Assembly (NCBI RefSeq): GCF_000747075.1
Contig: NZ_AVCH01000182.1
Location: forward strand, 1 to 64,000
Length of the DNA stretch: 64,000 bases
Source: Arenimonas malthae CC-JY-1
Lineage (GTDB): Bacteria > Pseudomonadota > Gammaproteobacteria > Xanthomonadales > Xanthomonadaceae
Direction of reading: 5' to 3'
Shown: piece by piece, positions 41,201 to 49,845 of the stretch
Layout of the letters: the number at the start of each line of letters is the position of its first letter
How positions within the stretch are numbered: position 1 is the first letter of the stretch
Position numbers and translations under genes: made by a program
Notes under the pieces: generated by a model
The model's database searches: none
What the model was told of the DNA's origin: nothing
The model's input: only the letters and a program-made list of their open reading frames with translations

Positions 41201-42154
41201 CTACAGCTTGAAGCCCTCGCTCTTCCATCGATCCCGCACGATTTCATCGAGAGCTACGAATACTTTCTCTTGCCCGATTTTGCAGTGGGCCCTCACATGA
41301 GCTGTGGCGTCATAGAGTTGGATCGCAATGTCGCCCAACGTCTGGTGGATCATGCGCTCATCAAGTTCCCGCAAGCGAATTCCTACGCAAACGAACTCAT
41401 AGAAATTCAAAAGATACTTGACGCCTTGCAATGACTCATGTTTTGCGGTGATGAGCGCCAGTTCATTAGCGAACTGATCGTCTAGGGCGGGCAGCGATTC
41501 GTCTTTTGTTCTGCCTCTAGCTATGGCATGTGCTGCTTCCAGCGCGTCCTTTTGCTTCGCGTAGCCACGGGGCGAGATCAACTCCGCGTCTTGCATGGCT
41601 ACGTCAACACCAGCCCAATAGACCTCGCACCGCTTCTTGACTTGGTTTTGGAACTCTGCGCTCAGTCGCGACTGAATGAGAACATTGAACGTATGCGTCC
41701 TGCGCGCCGCCCTAGCCGTGCTTTGCGCTTGAACAACCCAACCAATACCGACCACCATCGCTGCAGCGGACGTCGAGAGCAACGTAGTAACTGCGTTCGG
41801 ATTACCCGACTCGAAAAGCGTGACAACGCTGATAACGATAAATGTGACCAACAGCCCTGAGCCAGTGCCCAAGAGGACCCCCATCGGAAGGTCATTCGTT
41901 GCCCGTCGGATGTTGATGATCGGACCAACTACGGCAACGACCAGCAAGCCCCAGGACGTGTACCAAAATGTTGGATAAAAAGCTTCATAGACCCTCCCCG
42001 CTCCACTCGTCTCTGGCAAGAGGCTCAGAACCAAAGTAACCAGAAAGAGGACCACAAAGGCGCCAAAGAAGATCCAGCTGAGCGGATCTGCAGCCCTTGC
42101 AAGCGGAGTAAGGACATCTCCCCACGCCATACCAACCACGTTGTCTTTTTTCAT
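41201..42154 (-). CDS. DUF4760-like membrane protein
   Basis: A 317-residue protein with four N-terminal hydrophobic segments (about 22-45, 65-85, 95-120, 130-150) followed by a cytoplasmic helical domain with LLNFYEFVCVGIRLRELDERMIHQTL, the type of motif seen in DUF4760 proteins. Function unknown; such proteins are often found in defence islands. The ATG is preceded by a run of 11 G that would act as the ribosome-binding site. It converges with the integrase remnant (3 bp apart). Confidence 0.6.
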   Translation of the reverse strand: MKKDNVVGMAWGDVLTPLARAADPLSWIFFGAFVVLFLVTLVLSLLPETSGAGRVYEAFYPTFWYTSWGLLVVAVVGPIINIRRATNDLPMGVLLGTGSGLLVTFIVISVVTLFESGNPNAVTTLLSTSAAAMVVGIGWVVQAQSTARAARRTHTFNVLIQSRLSAEFQNQVKKRCEVYWAGVDVAMQDAELISPRGYAKQKDALEAAHAIARGRTKDESLPALDDQFANELALITAKHESLQGVKYLLNFYEFVCVGIRLRELDERMIHQTLGDIAIQLYDATAHVRAHCKIGQEKVFVALDEIVRDRWKSEGFKL

Positions 42155-42777
42155 CCCCCCCCCCCTCAAATGCCGAGCCCCCAACATGTGGGGGCTCGAT
42201 CCTGTGATTCTCGCGACGGCTTAACCTTCGCCGAAACCGGTCTGATAGCTCTTCATACGCTACTCCTCCTCAAATTGCGGTCCCTGTCTCCAACGCTGAT
42301 CAACGCAACGTCCGGACAGTTAGACCAAGTGAAAGGGGCCAGCTGCACTGTTACGTGAATTCGCCGTCCTTGCGATCCATTCTCAGCAACTCCCTTACGG
42401 CGCGAGTATCGACATCCAAGACATGGTTGCCAACCCCCAAAAGACAATTCAGCGTTCTTGCGGGCGACATCCCGAGCCGTCGTTCCAAGCTATTGATTTT
42501 AATGGCTATTAACAAGCCTTCTGCTTGGAATTACTGAACGCAGCTGTACCGGTCTCAACGTCTATGAGCCGGAACACTCGAAAGTGCGCAGGTTCTGCGG
42601 GGCAATCTGGCGCAGCGGTAGGCTCGGCGGTGAGGCTCCCGCCGAGCCTACCGCTGGGCCAGATCAATCGCAACTCGCTGCGAAGGCGTTGGGTTCTGGT
42701 TGTTGGGAGACAGTCCGCCCACCGCGGCCCCCCGACCCGTCCCAGGTCACGACCTATCGACTTGCCACACGTTGAGC
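42155..42777. other. Intergenic stretch with a 17-bp perfect inverted repeat
   Basis: No gene is supported in these 623 bp. The clear structure is the inverted repeat at 42614-42655; the rest should hold the promoter of the DUF4760-like gene. Confidence 0.5.
42614..42655 (-). terminator. Strong hairpin downstream of the ATPase-HEPN gene
   Basis: Perfect 17-bp arms AGCGGTAGGCTCGGCGG and CCGCCGAGCCTACCGCT with an 8-nt loop TGAGGCTC. It lies 122 bp past the stop of the 871-aa gene. It has no U-run, so its use as a terminator is not certain. Confidence 0.55.
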
Positions 42778-45393
42778 TCAGCCTCTGCGTCTACGGATGC
42801 CTTGAAATAGCGCATCTATCGCATCAATGTCCTGCAGCAGATCGGCTGGCTGCGTCACCGCACGCTGCTGGCCCGCGGCATGGGAATGCGCCCGGACGTT
42901 TCGGCAGCATTTGTCATGCAGTCGTTGAACCTCACGGTACTCGGCATCCTGGACGATCATCACTCCGTCGAGTCGGCCGACCGAGATGTTGTCTCGGAAT
43001 CTCACGACTGTTTCATTGAGAATGGTGTCCTCGATCCCGACTTCGATCGTCACCCGAAGGTCGTCGTAAGCGTTGCGGATCGCAAGCCGTTCGTTGTCTC
43101 CCGGTGGATTGTTGAAGCTGGCGGCGATCCGCTGGTGATCGGCGCGATGCTGCGCGATGCGCTCACGGTGTCGCCGCATGTCATAAGGCAGTCCTGCGTC
43201 GATGTATCCGGGACCCTCTGCGCGATAGCAGATGGATCTCACACTGGATGCCCCACCCGCGTCCCCACAAAGTGTATTCAGCTCCCCAAAAAACACTGCG
43301 TCATGCGTGAAGACAATGACTTGCCGCGCGGCCGATTCCTCGACAATCCTTCTCGCCACGGCGGTTCGGTGGCTGTGGTCTAGACTCGATACCGGATCGT
43401 CGAAAACGATTCCGGAATAGGACCCAGATTGGTGGAGCTCAGCGAAGAAATACGCGAGCGCGCACATGCGCTGTTCGGCCTCGCTGAGCACGAGGTGCAG
43501 GTCTAGCTGGCTTTCGGGAAGGAGAATGCCAAGACGCACCGATCCTGCGTCGCCGGTTGAACTAACTCCGACGCGAATATGGTAGAGATCCAGCCTCCTG
43601 AGCTCATCATTCATTCGGTTGGCAAGCGCTTCGCTGACGTAGGTCCGGGCAAGCTGGCCTGCAAAAAGACTGATCGGGCGCGTGTTGCCGATATCCTCAA
43701 GGCATCTCTGAAGTTTTGCCTGGTGGCCGAGATTGTCGACCACGTGGACAATGCTTTCGATGTGGTCCGAGAGCATTCGTCGCGCTTCCAGCTCCTTCAT
43801 CCGAAGCCGCTTAGCCGCTAGTGCAGCCTCGTCAAGGTTGGCGCGCAAGTCGGTAGCCTCGGCGCGCAAGTTATCCGCGATCTGGCGCATCGAAACAGTG
43901 GGGTTCGCGCCGCGGTACGCCGGCCTGTTCTGCCACTCCCCGTTTGCCATCGCGGTTCTGAGCCACTGAAGACGGGAAAGTAGGTCTTCCTGGAACATCC
44001 GGATAGCGTCTGGTAGCGTCTCCATGCGCCCACCCAAGCTGTCGGACATGTTCTGAGAGACGGCAAATGTGACCGACGCCAGCCCAACGTCGCGCACCAC
44101 CTGGTGCCAGAAGTTGCGCGCGGCCTGGGCGGCTTCGGAGGCAGTATCCCGGACGTAGCGATCAAAACGCTGCAAACGATCCTTCGCTGCTGCCGTAAGT
44201 TCCTGCTGGCAAAGCACGCATTGCGAGCCTTCAGTGGTGACTGGAAAGGCTTGCTCCGGATACGCCGCGCCAGTCGAGAACTCGCGCGCGGCATTGAACA
44301 GAAGTGCCCAAGGGCCTTGGCCAGTACCCGGAAGAAGCTGCGTCACATCCTCGGCCTGCAGCAAGGCCGATGCGGCTCGCTCAGCCGCCTCGGCGTCAAG
44401 CAGCCGTCGATGCGCCGACTGCGCGGCGTCGATCGCATCATCGGACACAACACCGGCTGCGGTGCCGATAGCGTTGACTAGCTCGTCGACTCTCGTCGCG
44501 GCGTTCTCTAGCAGCGTCGCCTTGGCTGTGGGGTCTGCTTCGGTGATCTCTTGCGGCAGGCGCGCAAGCTCAGCTTGTTCATCTGAGGTGAGTGCACCAA
44601 GTGCGCGCGCACGCGTCGTATCTGTTGTGGCACTGATCGGATGCACCGCCCGGCCCGCCTCGGTGTCCCCGGGAATGACGTTGAACGGCGTGACATCCAC
44701 CGCGAGCCCGGTGATCTCAGCCTGAAGCCGCGGACGCAGCGCCTGATTCAGGCCGTTGGCTAGCTGCTGAAGATAGGTGAGGGCGATCGGTTGAAAGGTG
44801 GCCGCTTCCCTCGCCTGAAGGTAGTGGCGCGCGCATTCGCCGTCCAGTACGGATATGCCCCGGAGTTCGGGCTGTGGAACGTGACCGCGTTGACCGCGCC
44901 AGTGCGCCTGATGCGGGATGCCGTCCAGCTCGAAGGAAATAGTGGCGCTCGGCGTGAGCTGCGGGAAGTTGGGGTCGTAAGCATTGGCATAGACGTTGCC
45001 GGGACTCCTGGCGCGGCAGGCCTGCTTTAACACGCGAGCATAGCCGGACTTTCCGGTGCCGTTGCCGCCGTACGCAATGGTTAGCCCGTGCGGCTGGAAC
45101 TCCAGGGCTTGGTCGCTCGGAATTCTCCCGACGTTAACAAGTGTGTGCAGTGACGTGAGCACGACGGTAGAGTCCTGGCTCGCCGCGGCGGGAAAATGAT
45201 CTCTTGCGAAAGGGATTGGCTCCGGCGCAGGGTCTAGCGCGCTGCCGATTCCGTGATGCTGCTTGGCAAGATCTAGAATCTCCCCAAGATCGTTCTCGTC
45301 CCACCCTCCTTGGACGCAAAGGCGCCGCAGTGCGTCCTGACGCCACGAGGGCAGCCTATCCGCCCATGCCAGCACTTCATCAAGAATTGCCAT
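42778..45393 (-). CDS. AAA/ABC-type ATPase with C-terminal HEPN-like motif (candidate PrrC/RloC-type nuclease)
   Basis: An 871-residue protein. Walker A YGGNGTGKSG (Lys115) lies after an 80-residue N-terminal extension. A long coiled-coil middle contains Cys392-V-L-Cys395 (QCVLCQQEL), a zinc-hook-like CxxC. ABC signature-like LSEAEQRMCALAYF and Walker B GIVFDDPVSSLDHSHR are followed by an H-loop VIFTHDAVFF. The C-terminal ~100 residues contain Arg831-NVRA-His836, an Rx4H motif with Asn after Arg, as in HEPN ribonucleases. PrrC and RloC are ATPase-HEPN anticodon nucleases with the same order, and RloC also has a zinc hook. The role in phage defence is inferred. Confidence 0.75.
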   Translation of the reverse strand: MAILDEVLAWADRLPSWRQDALRRLCVQGGWDENDLGEILDLAKQHHGIGSALDPAPEPIPFARDHFPAAASQDSTVVLTSLHTLVNVGRIPSDQALEFQPHGLTIAYGGNGTGKSGYARVLKQACRARSPGNVYANAYDPNFPQLTPSATISFELDGIPHQAHWRGQRGHVPQPELRGISVLDGECARHYLQAREAATFQPIALTYLQQLANGLNQALRPRLQAEITGLAVDVTPFNVIPGDTEAGRAVHPISATTDTTRARALGALTSDEQAELARLPQEITEADPTAKATLLENAATRVDELVNAIGTAAGVVSDDAIDAAQSAHRRLLDAEAAERAASALLQAEDVTQLLPGTGQGPWALLFNAAREFSTGAAYPEQAFPVTTEGSQCVLCQQELTAAAKDRLQRFDRYVRDTASEAAQAARNFWHQVVRDVGLASVTFAVSQNMSDSLGGRMETLPDAIRMFQEDLLSRLQWLRTAMANGEWQNRPAYRGANPTVSMRQIADNLRAEATDLRANLDEAALAAKRLRMKELEARRMLSDHIESIVHVVDNLGHQAKLQRCLEDIGNTRPISLFAGQLARTYVSEALANRMNDELRRLDLYHIRVGVSSTGDAGSVRLGILLPESQLDLHLVLSEAEQRMCALAYFFAELHQSGSYSGIVFDDPVSSLDHSHRTAVARRIVEESAARQVIVFTHDAVFFGELNTLCGDAGGASSVRSICYRAEGPGYIDAGLPYDMRRHRERIAQHRADHQRIAASFNNPPGDNERLAIRNAYDDLRVTIEVGIEDTILNETVVRFRDNISVGRLDGVMIVQDAEYREVQRLHDKCCRNVRAHSHAAGQQRAVTQPADLLQDIDAIDALFQGIRRRRG

Positions 45394-45888
45394 GTCTCGG
45401 CCCCTAGGTTCCCGAGATCAAGCATATGAGCTTGCGACGCATTCGGCGACCCACCGCGCCGAGCAGCTGAATGATCGAGACGCGGGGCTGCCGAGGCTCA
45501 CTTCTGGAACTGTTCTCGCTCCCCAGGCTCAGTCCGCCAACAAGGCCAGGCCGTCTGGCTCATCACGTGTGCGATGGTGCGCGCCGGCCTCACCGCGATC
45601 TTTCGGTTGGCACGACTTGACCCCTGAGCGTCCCTCCTTTTCTGAACGAGGAGTGGACTTGGAAGGGCAGCTATAACCGCTCACCAATGGCCGACTATGT
45701 CGGGACCATAGCTCTTTCTCGCTTATTGCGGCGCGGTCGCCTCTATTGAGGCGCCCCTACCAATCGATCGCATGTCGATGAACATTCGCTCGTTTCGGCC
45801 GAGAAGCTCGGTGGTCAGATGCGGGGTCGGAGTTTCCGACCAAACAATCTGACCACCGAGAAAGCTAGGAAACAGGCGCCACCCAGGA
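45394..45888. other. Right-terminal non-coding stretch of the transposon
   Basis: No gene is supported between the ATPase-HEPN start and the right-end repeats. It holds the promoter of that gene and the nested inverted repeat at 45807-45860. Confidence 0.5.
45807..45860. repeat. Nested inverted repeat near transposon right end
   Basis: Outer arms CTCGGTGGTCAGAT (45807-45820) and ATCTGACCACCGAG (45847-45860) are perfect over 14 bp. Inner arms GGTCGGA (45825-45831) and TCCGACC (45835-45841) form a second stem. It could fold into a long hairpin that blocks read-through from or into the host, or be a recombination site. Confidence 0.7.
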
Positions 45889-45957
45889 ATAGCGACTTAT
45901 GCCTGCCCGAATAGTGCCTTATGCCTGCCCGAATAGTGCCTTATGGCTTACCGCACA
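45889..45957. repeat. Transposon right end with three TnsB-type sites at 22-bp steps
   Basis: On the minus strand, reading inwards: AGCCATAAGGCACTAT (45933-45948), AGGCATAAGGCACTAT (45911-45926), AGGCATAAGTCGCTAT (45889-45904), exactly 22 bp apart. The terminal bases are TGTGCGGT reading inwards from 45957. The packed layout resembles the Tn7 right end. Confidence 0.95.
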
Positions 45958-45962
45958 CAGGT
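45958..45962. repeat. Target site duplication CAGGT (right copy)
   Basis: Identical to 11411-11415. It lies 28 bp from the nrdJb stop codon at 45991. Confidence 0.95.
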
Positions 45963-45990
45963 CCACGCTACTGCGGGCGGGCTCTTCGCC

Positions 45991-46782
45991 TCAGCCGCAC
46001 TTCGAATAGCCGCAATTCAGGCACGTGGCGCAGCCGTCCATGATGACGGTGGCCTTGGTATTGCACTTGAAGCACATGGTGGCGCTGGGCGGGAAAGAGG
46101 CGCCCTCGCCGGTCACCTGCACCGCCTCGTCGGCGCCGCGGGCGCCTTCGGTGCCGGAACCGGCGGGGGCACCGCTCAGGCCGGAATCACTGGACTTTTT
46201 TTTTGCGCGAGCCTCGTAGGCGGCGCGCTTTTCGGCGATCAGGCGCTTCTGCTCTTCGCCCAGCTCGGGGTCGAGGATCATGCCGATCGACTTGAGGTGC
46301 TCTTCGACCACCGAGCCGATCTCGGCCACGATGGACGGCATGTACACGCCGCCGGCCTTGAAGTAGCCGCCGCGCGGGTCGAACACCGCCTTCATCTCGT
46401 CCACCAGGAAGGTGACGTCGCCGCCCTTGCGGAACACGGCGCTCATGATGCGGGTCAGCGCCACGATCCACTGGAAGTGGTCCATGTTCTTCGAGTTGAT
46501 GAACACCTCGAACGGGCGGCGCAGTTCGTGTTCCGTGCCCGGGTTGAGCACGATGTCGTTGATCGTCACGTACATGGCGTGTTCGACCAGCGGGGATTTG
46601 ATCTTGTAGGTGGAGCCCACCAGCACTTCCGGCCGCTCGACCTTCTCGTGCATGTGGATGATGTTCGATTCCGGCTCCTGCACGACCACGGGCGCGGCGA
46701 CGGGCGCGGCAGCCTCCTTGGCCTTGTCTTCCGGCTTCTGGACGCTGTAACCCTTGATTTTCTTGCTGATCTTGATGGCCAT
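45991..46782 (-). CDS. nrdJb: Class II (B12-dependent) ribonucleotide reductase, C-terminal subunit NrdJb
   Basis: A 263-residue protein equal to the C-terminal part of split class II reductases as in Pseudomonas. It contains VGSTYKIKSPLVEHAMYVTINDI...LRRPFEVFINSKNMDHFQWIVALTRIMSAVFRKG, and a C-terminal Cys-rich tail (CFKC...CATC..CGYSKCG) that carries the redox/zinc cysteines. It acts together with NrdJa in making deoxyribonucleotides. Unusually, a histone H1-like gene lies between the two. The stop codon lies 33 bp from the transposon. Confidence 0.9.
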   Translation of the reverse strand: MAIKISKKIKGYSVQKPEDKAKEAAAPVAAPVVVQEPESNIIHMHEKVERPEVLVGSTYKIKSPLVEHAMYVTINDIVLNPGTEHELRRPFEVFINSKNMDHFQWIVALTRIMSAVFRKGGDVTFLVDEMKAVFDPRGGYFKAGGVYMPSIVAEIGSVVEEHLKSIGMILDPELGEEQKRLIAEKRAAYEARAKKKSSDSGLSGAPAGSGTEGARGADEAVQVTGEGASFPPSATMCFKCNTKATVIMDGCATCLNCGYSKCG

Positions 46783-46828
46783 GCTCGGTTCTTTTCGCTT
46801 ATGTGGTGCGGGGGGATCCTGCCCGGAG

Positions 46829-46852
46829 CCCCCCGCCGCGGGCGGCGGGGGG
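46829..46852 (-). terminator. GC-rich hairpin between H1-like gene and nrdJb
   Basis: 10-bp arms CCCCCCGCCG and CGGCGGGGGG with loop CGGG, 32 bp past the H1-like stop. It has no U-run and may act as an mRNA-stability element or partial terminator so that nrdJb is made at a different level. Confidence 0.55.
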
Positions 46853-46884
46853 ACGGGGTACGACAATCGGGACAGCCTCAGGCT

Positions 46885-47418
46885 TTAGCGCTTCCTGGCA
46901 ACCTTTCGGGCCGTCGTCTTGCGGGCCGCCGGCTTCCTGGCGACCTTCTTCGCCGCCGCCTTCTTGGCGGCCGGTTTCTTGCGGGCCGGCGCCTTCTTGG
47001 CGGCAACCTTCTTCTTCGGCGCCGCCTTCTTCGCCGCGGCCTTGCGGGCCGGGGCCTTCTTGGCGGCCGCCTTCTTCTTCGGCGCGGCCTTCTTCACCGC
47101 GGCCTTCTTCTTGGGGGCTGCCTTCTTCTTGGGCGCCGCCTTCTTGCCTCCAACCTTGGCCTCGACCGCCTTCACCGCGGCCTTGACCTTCTTCTTCGCG
47201 CCGGCGACGGCCTTCTTCACCGCCTTGCCGGCCTCGGACTTCTCGGCCTTCTTCACCTGCGCCTTGGCCTTGCGGATCACCGGGGCGGCCTTCTTCTTCG
47301 CCGCCTTCACCACGACGTCCGCCTGGTGGGCGATGGCGCCGCCGATTTCCTGGGCCTTCTCGCTGACGCTGTCGGCGGCGCTGGAAATGGCCGCCGTGAC
47401 TCCGTTGCCGTTGCTCAT
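46885..47418 (-). CDS. Histone H1-like lysine/alanine-rich nucleoid protein
   Basis: A 177-residue, very basic protein. The first 50 residues are a mixed helix (SNGNGVTAAISSAADSVSEKAQEIGGAIAHQ); the rest is (K/A/P)-rich repeats such as AAPKKKAA and KKAPARKAA. It resembles AlgP/H1-like DNA-binding proteins. The start at ATG 47418 has AGGAG 8 nt upstream. It lies between nrdJa and nrdJb. The protein family is clear, the reason for this location not. Confidence 0.8.
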   Translation of the reverse strand: MSNGNGVTAAISSAADSVSEKAQEIGGAIAHQADVVVKAAKKKAAPVIRKAKAQVKKAEKSEAGKAVKKAVAGAKKKVKAAVKAVEAKVGGKKAAPKKKAAPKKKAAVKKAAPKKKAAAKKAPARKAAAKKAAPKKKVAAKKAPARKKPAAKKAAAKKVARKPAARKTTARKVARKR

Positions 47419-47478
47419 TACCGCTCTCCTCGTCATGGAACCCCGCGGCAAGTGCCGCAAGCCTAAGTTAGCGCGTTC

Positions 47479-49629
47479 TCAGAACTTGCCGTAGTAGCCT
47501 TCCTTGAGCGCATCGAACAGGTTGGCGGCGCTGTGCAGCTCGCCGTCGTATTCGATTTCCTCGTTGCCCTTGGCCTCCACCACGGTGCCGTCCTCGAGCT
47601 CGAAGCGGTAGGTGGTGTTCTCCAGGTCGGCTTCCTTCACCAGCACGCCCTGGAAGGCGGCCGGGTTGAAGCGGAACGTGGTGCAGCCCTTCAGGCCCTG
47701 CTTGTGGGCGTAGAGGTAGATGTCCTTGAAGTCCTCGTACGGGTAGTCCGTGGGCACGTTCGCGGTCTTGGAGATCGACGAGTCGATCCACTTCTGCGAG
47801 GCGGCCTGGATGTCCACGTGCGCCTTCGGGGTGATGTCGTCGGCCGAGATGAAGTAGTCCGGCAGGCGGGTCTTCTCGTCGGTGCTGAACGGCATCGCGT
47901 CCGGGTTCACCAGGGTGCGGTAGGCCAGCAGCTCGTAGCTGAAGACCTCGACCTTTTCCTTGGACTTCTTGCCTTCGCGGATCACGTTGCGGCTGTAGTG
48001 GTGCGCGAAGCTGGGCTCGATGCCGTTGGAGGCGTTGTTGGCCAGCGACAGCGAGATGGTGCCGGTGGGCGCGATCGAGCTGTGGTGGGTGAAGCGCGCG
48101 CCGCTCTCGGCCAGCTCCTTCACCAGCTCCGGGGCCACGGTGGCCACGCGCTGCATGTAGCGCGAGTACAGCGCGTGCAGCTGGCGGCCCTTGATCTTCT
48201 GGCCGACCTTCCAGCCGTCCTTCTTCATCTCCGGGCGCTTGCGCAGCATCTCGGCGGTGACCTTGAACTCCTCGTCCATGATCGGGGCCGGGCCCTTTTC
48301 CTTGGCCAGGCTCAGCGCCACTTCCCAGCCCGCCAGGGCCATCTCGCGGCTCACGTCCTCGGTGAACTTCACCGAATCGGCCTCGCCGTACTTCATCTTG
48401 AGCATGGTCACGGTGCTGCCCAGGCCCAGGAAGCCCATGCCGTGGCGGCGCTTGCGCATGATCTCGTCGCGCTGCTGCTGCAGCGGCAGGCCGTTCACTT
48501 CCACCACGTTGTCGAGCATGCGGGTGAACACGCGCACGACTTCCTTGTATTCCTCCCAGTCGAAGCGCGCCTTGTCGGTGAACGGGTCGCGCACGAACTT
48601 GGTGAGGTTGACCGAGCCCAGCAGGCAGGCGCCGTAGGGCGGCAGCGGCTGTTCGCCGCAGGGGTTGGTGGCGCGGATGGTTTCGCACCACCAGTTGTTG
48701 TTCATCTCGTTGACGCGGTCGATCAGGATGAAACCCGGCTCGGCGAAGTCATACGTGGACGCCATGATGCGGTTCCACAGCTGCTGGGCGCGGATGTGGC
48801 CGTAGATCTTGCAGGCCACCATGCCGTCTTCGCGGGTCACGTAGTTTTCGCTGTGCGGCCAGTCGCGCCAGATGACCTGCTTCGGGTCGTTGACGTCCAC
48901 GTCGCCGGCTTCCTTGACGTTCACCGGGAACACCAGCGGCCAGTCGGCGTCGGCCTCGACGGCGTGGATGAATTCGTCGGTGACCAGCAGCGACAGGTTG
49001 AACTGGCGCAGGCGGCCGTCCTCGCGCTTGGCGCCGATGAATTCCTTCACGTCCGGGTGGGCCACGTCGAAGGTGCCCATCTGGGCGCCGCGGCGGCCGC
49101 CGGCCGACGAGACGGTGAAGCACATCTTGTCGTAGATATCCATGAACGACAGCGGGCCCGAGGTGTAGGCGCCGGCGCCGGACACGTAGGCGCCGCGCGG
49201 GCGCAGGGTGGAGAACTCGTAGCCGATGCCGCAGCCGGCCTTGAGCGTCAGGCCGGCCTCGTGGACCTTGCCCAGGATGTCGTCCATCGAGTCGGTGATG
49301 GTGCCCGACACGGTGCAGTTGATGGTGCTGGTGGCCGGCTTGTGCTCGAGCGCGCCGGCGTTCGAGGTGATGCGGCCGGCCGGGATGGCGCCGCGGCGCA
49401 GGGCCCAGAGGAAGCGCTCGTACCAGTACTTCTGCTTTTCGGCGGTGGGCTCGGCCTCGGCCAGGGCCTTGGCCACGCGCTGGTAGGTGTGGTCGATGCT
49501 GGCGTCGACCGGGTCGCCCTTCTTGGTCTTGAGGCGGTACTTCTTGTCCCAGATGTCATAGGACGCCGGCTGCATCTCGATGTCCTGCGCCGCGTTGGTC
49601 TTTACCGCCTCGAGGCGAACCGTGCTCAT
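47479..49629 (-). CDS. nrdJa: Class II (B12-dependent) ribonucleotide reductase, catalytic subunit NrdJa
   Basis: A 716-residue catalytic subunit that makes dNTP precursors with adenosylcobalamin, in air or without. The active-site residues are in STINCTVSGTI (Cys) and TNPCGEQPLPPYGACLLGSVNL (Asn, Cys, Glu). The C-terminal barrel ends GCTTFRFNP. The remaining C-terminal part is supplied by NrdJb. The start ATG 49629 follows a hairpin that covers a GGGAGG. An NrdR-box-like site lies in the promoter region. Confidence 0.95.
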   Translation of the reverse strand: MSTVRLEAVKTNAAQDIEMQPASYDIWDKKYRLKTKKGDPVDASIDHTYQRVAKALAEAEPTAEKQKYWYERFLWALRRGAIPAGRITSNAGALEHKPATSTINCTVSGTITDSMDDILGKVHEAGLTLKAGCGIGYEFSTLRPRGAYVSGAGAYTSGPLSFMDIYDKMCFTVSSAGGRRGAQMGTFDVAHPDVKEFIGAKREDGRLRQFNLSLLVTDEFIHAVEADADWPLVFPVNVKEAGDVDVNDPKQVIWRDWPHSENYVTREDGMVACKIYGHIRAQQLWNRIMASTYDFAEPGFILIDRVNEMNNNWWCETIRATNPCGEQPLPPYGACLLGSVNLTKFVRDPFTDKARFDWEEYKEVVRVFTRMLDNVVEVNGLPLQQQRDEIMRKRRHGMGFLGLGSTVTMLKMKYGEADSVKFTEDVSREMALAGWEVALSLAKEKGPAPIMDEEFKVTAEMLRKRPEMKKDGWKVGQKIKGRQLHALYSRYMQRVATVAPELVKELAESGARFTHHSSIAPTGTISLSLANNASNGIEPSFAHHYSRNVIREGKKSKEKVEVFSYELLAYRTLVNPDAMPFSTDEKTRLPDYFISADDITPKAHVDIQAASQKWIDSSISKTANVPTDYPYEDFKDIYLYAHKQGLKGCTTFRFNPAAFQGVLVKEADLENTTYRFELEDGTVVEAKGNEEIEYDGELHSAANLFDALKEGYYGKF

Positions 49630-49641
49630 GAGTCTCTCTTT

Positions 49642-49667
49642 CCTCCCGGGCCGCCCCCGGGGGGAGG
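49642..49667 (-). promoter_or_regulatory. Hairpin over the nrdJa ribosome-binding region
   Basis: CCTCCCGGG and CCCGGGGGGAGG can pair (9 bp with a 3-nt bulge) just upstream of the ATG. The GGGAGG in the 3' arm is the best ribosome-binding sequence, 11 nt from the start, so translation might be controlled by this fold. Confidence 0.35.
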
Positions 49668-49845
49668 CGTCTTTGTCTGAGTTCTTATCGGGTGATGCCG
49701 GCCGGAAACCCCGGGGACCCGACGCCCGCCCGTGGGGCCTGGCCCCGGGCAATCCGTGATGTCCGTCCCTGTTCCCGCATGCCGTCTCGCCGTCGCGTCG
49801 TGCAAGCTTGCGACCCCAAGCCTTGGGGCCGCCCCCCGCTGCCCG

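Noticed and set aside
45392-45676. 94-codon frame near the right end
   Set aside because: It starts at the edge of the ATPase gene on the opposite strand and shows no coding signs.
45889-45957. Three repeats at 22-bp steps, looking like a tiny CRISPR array
   Set aside because: The repeat unit and the six-base gaps are nearly constant, there are no unique spacers or cas genes, and matching sites occur at the other transposon end, so these are TnsB-type sites.
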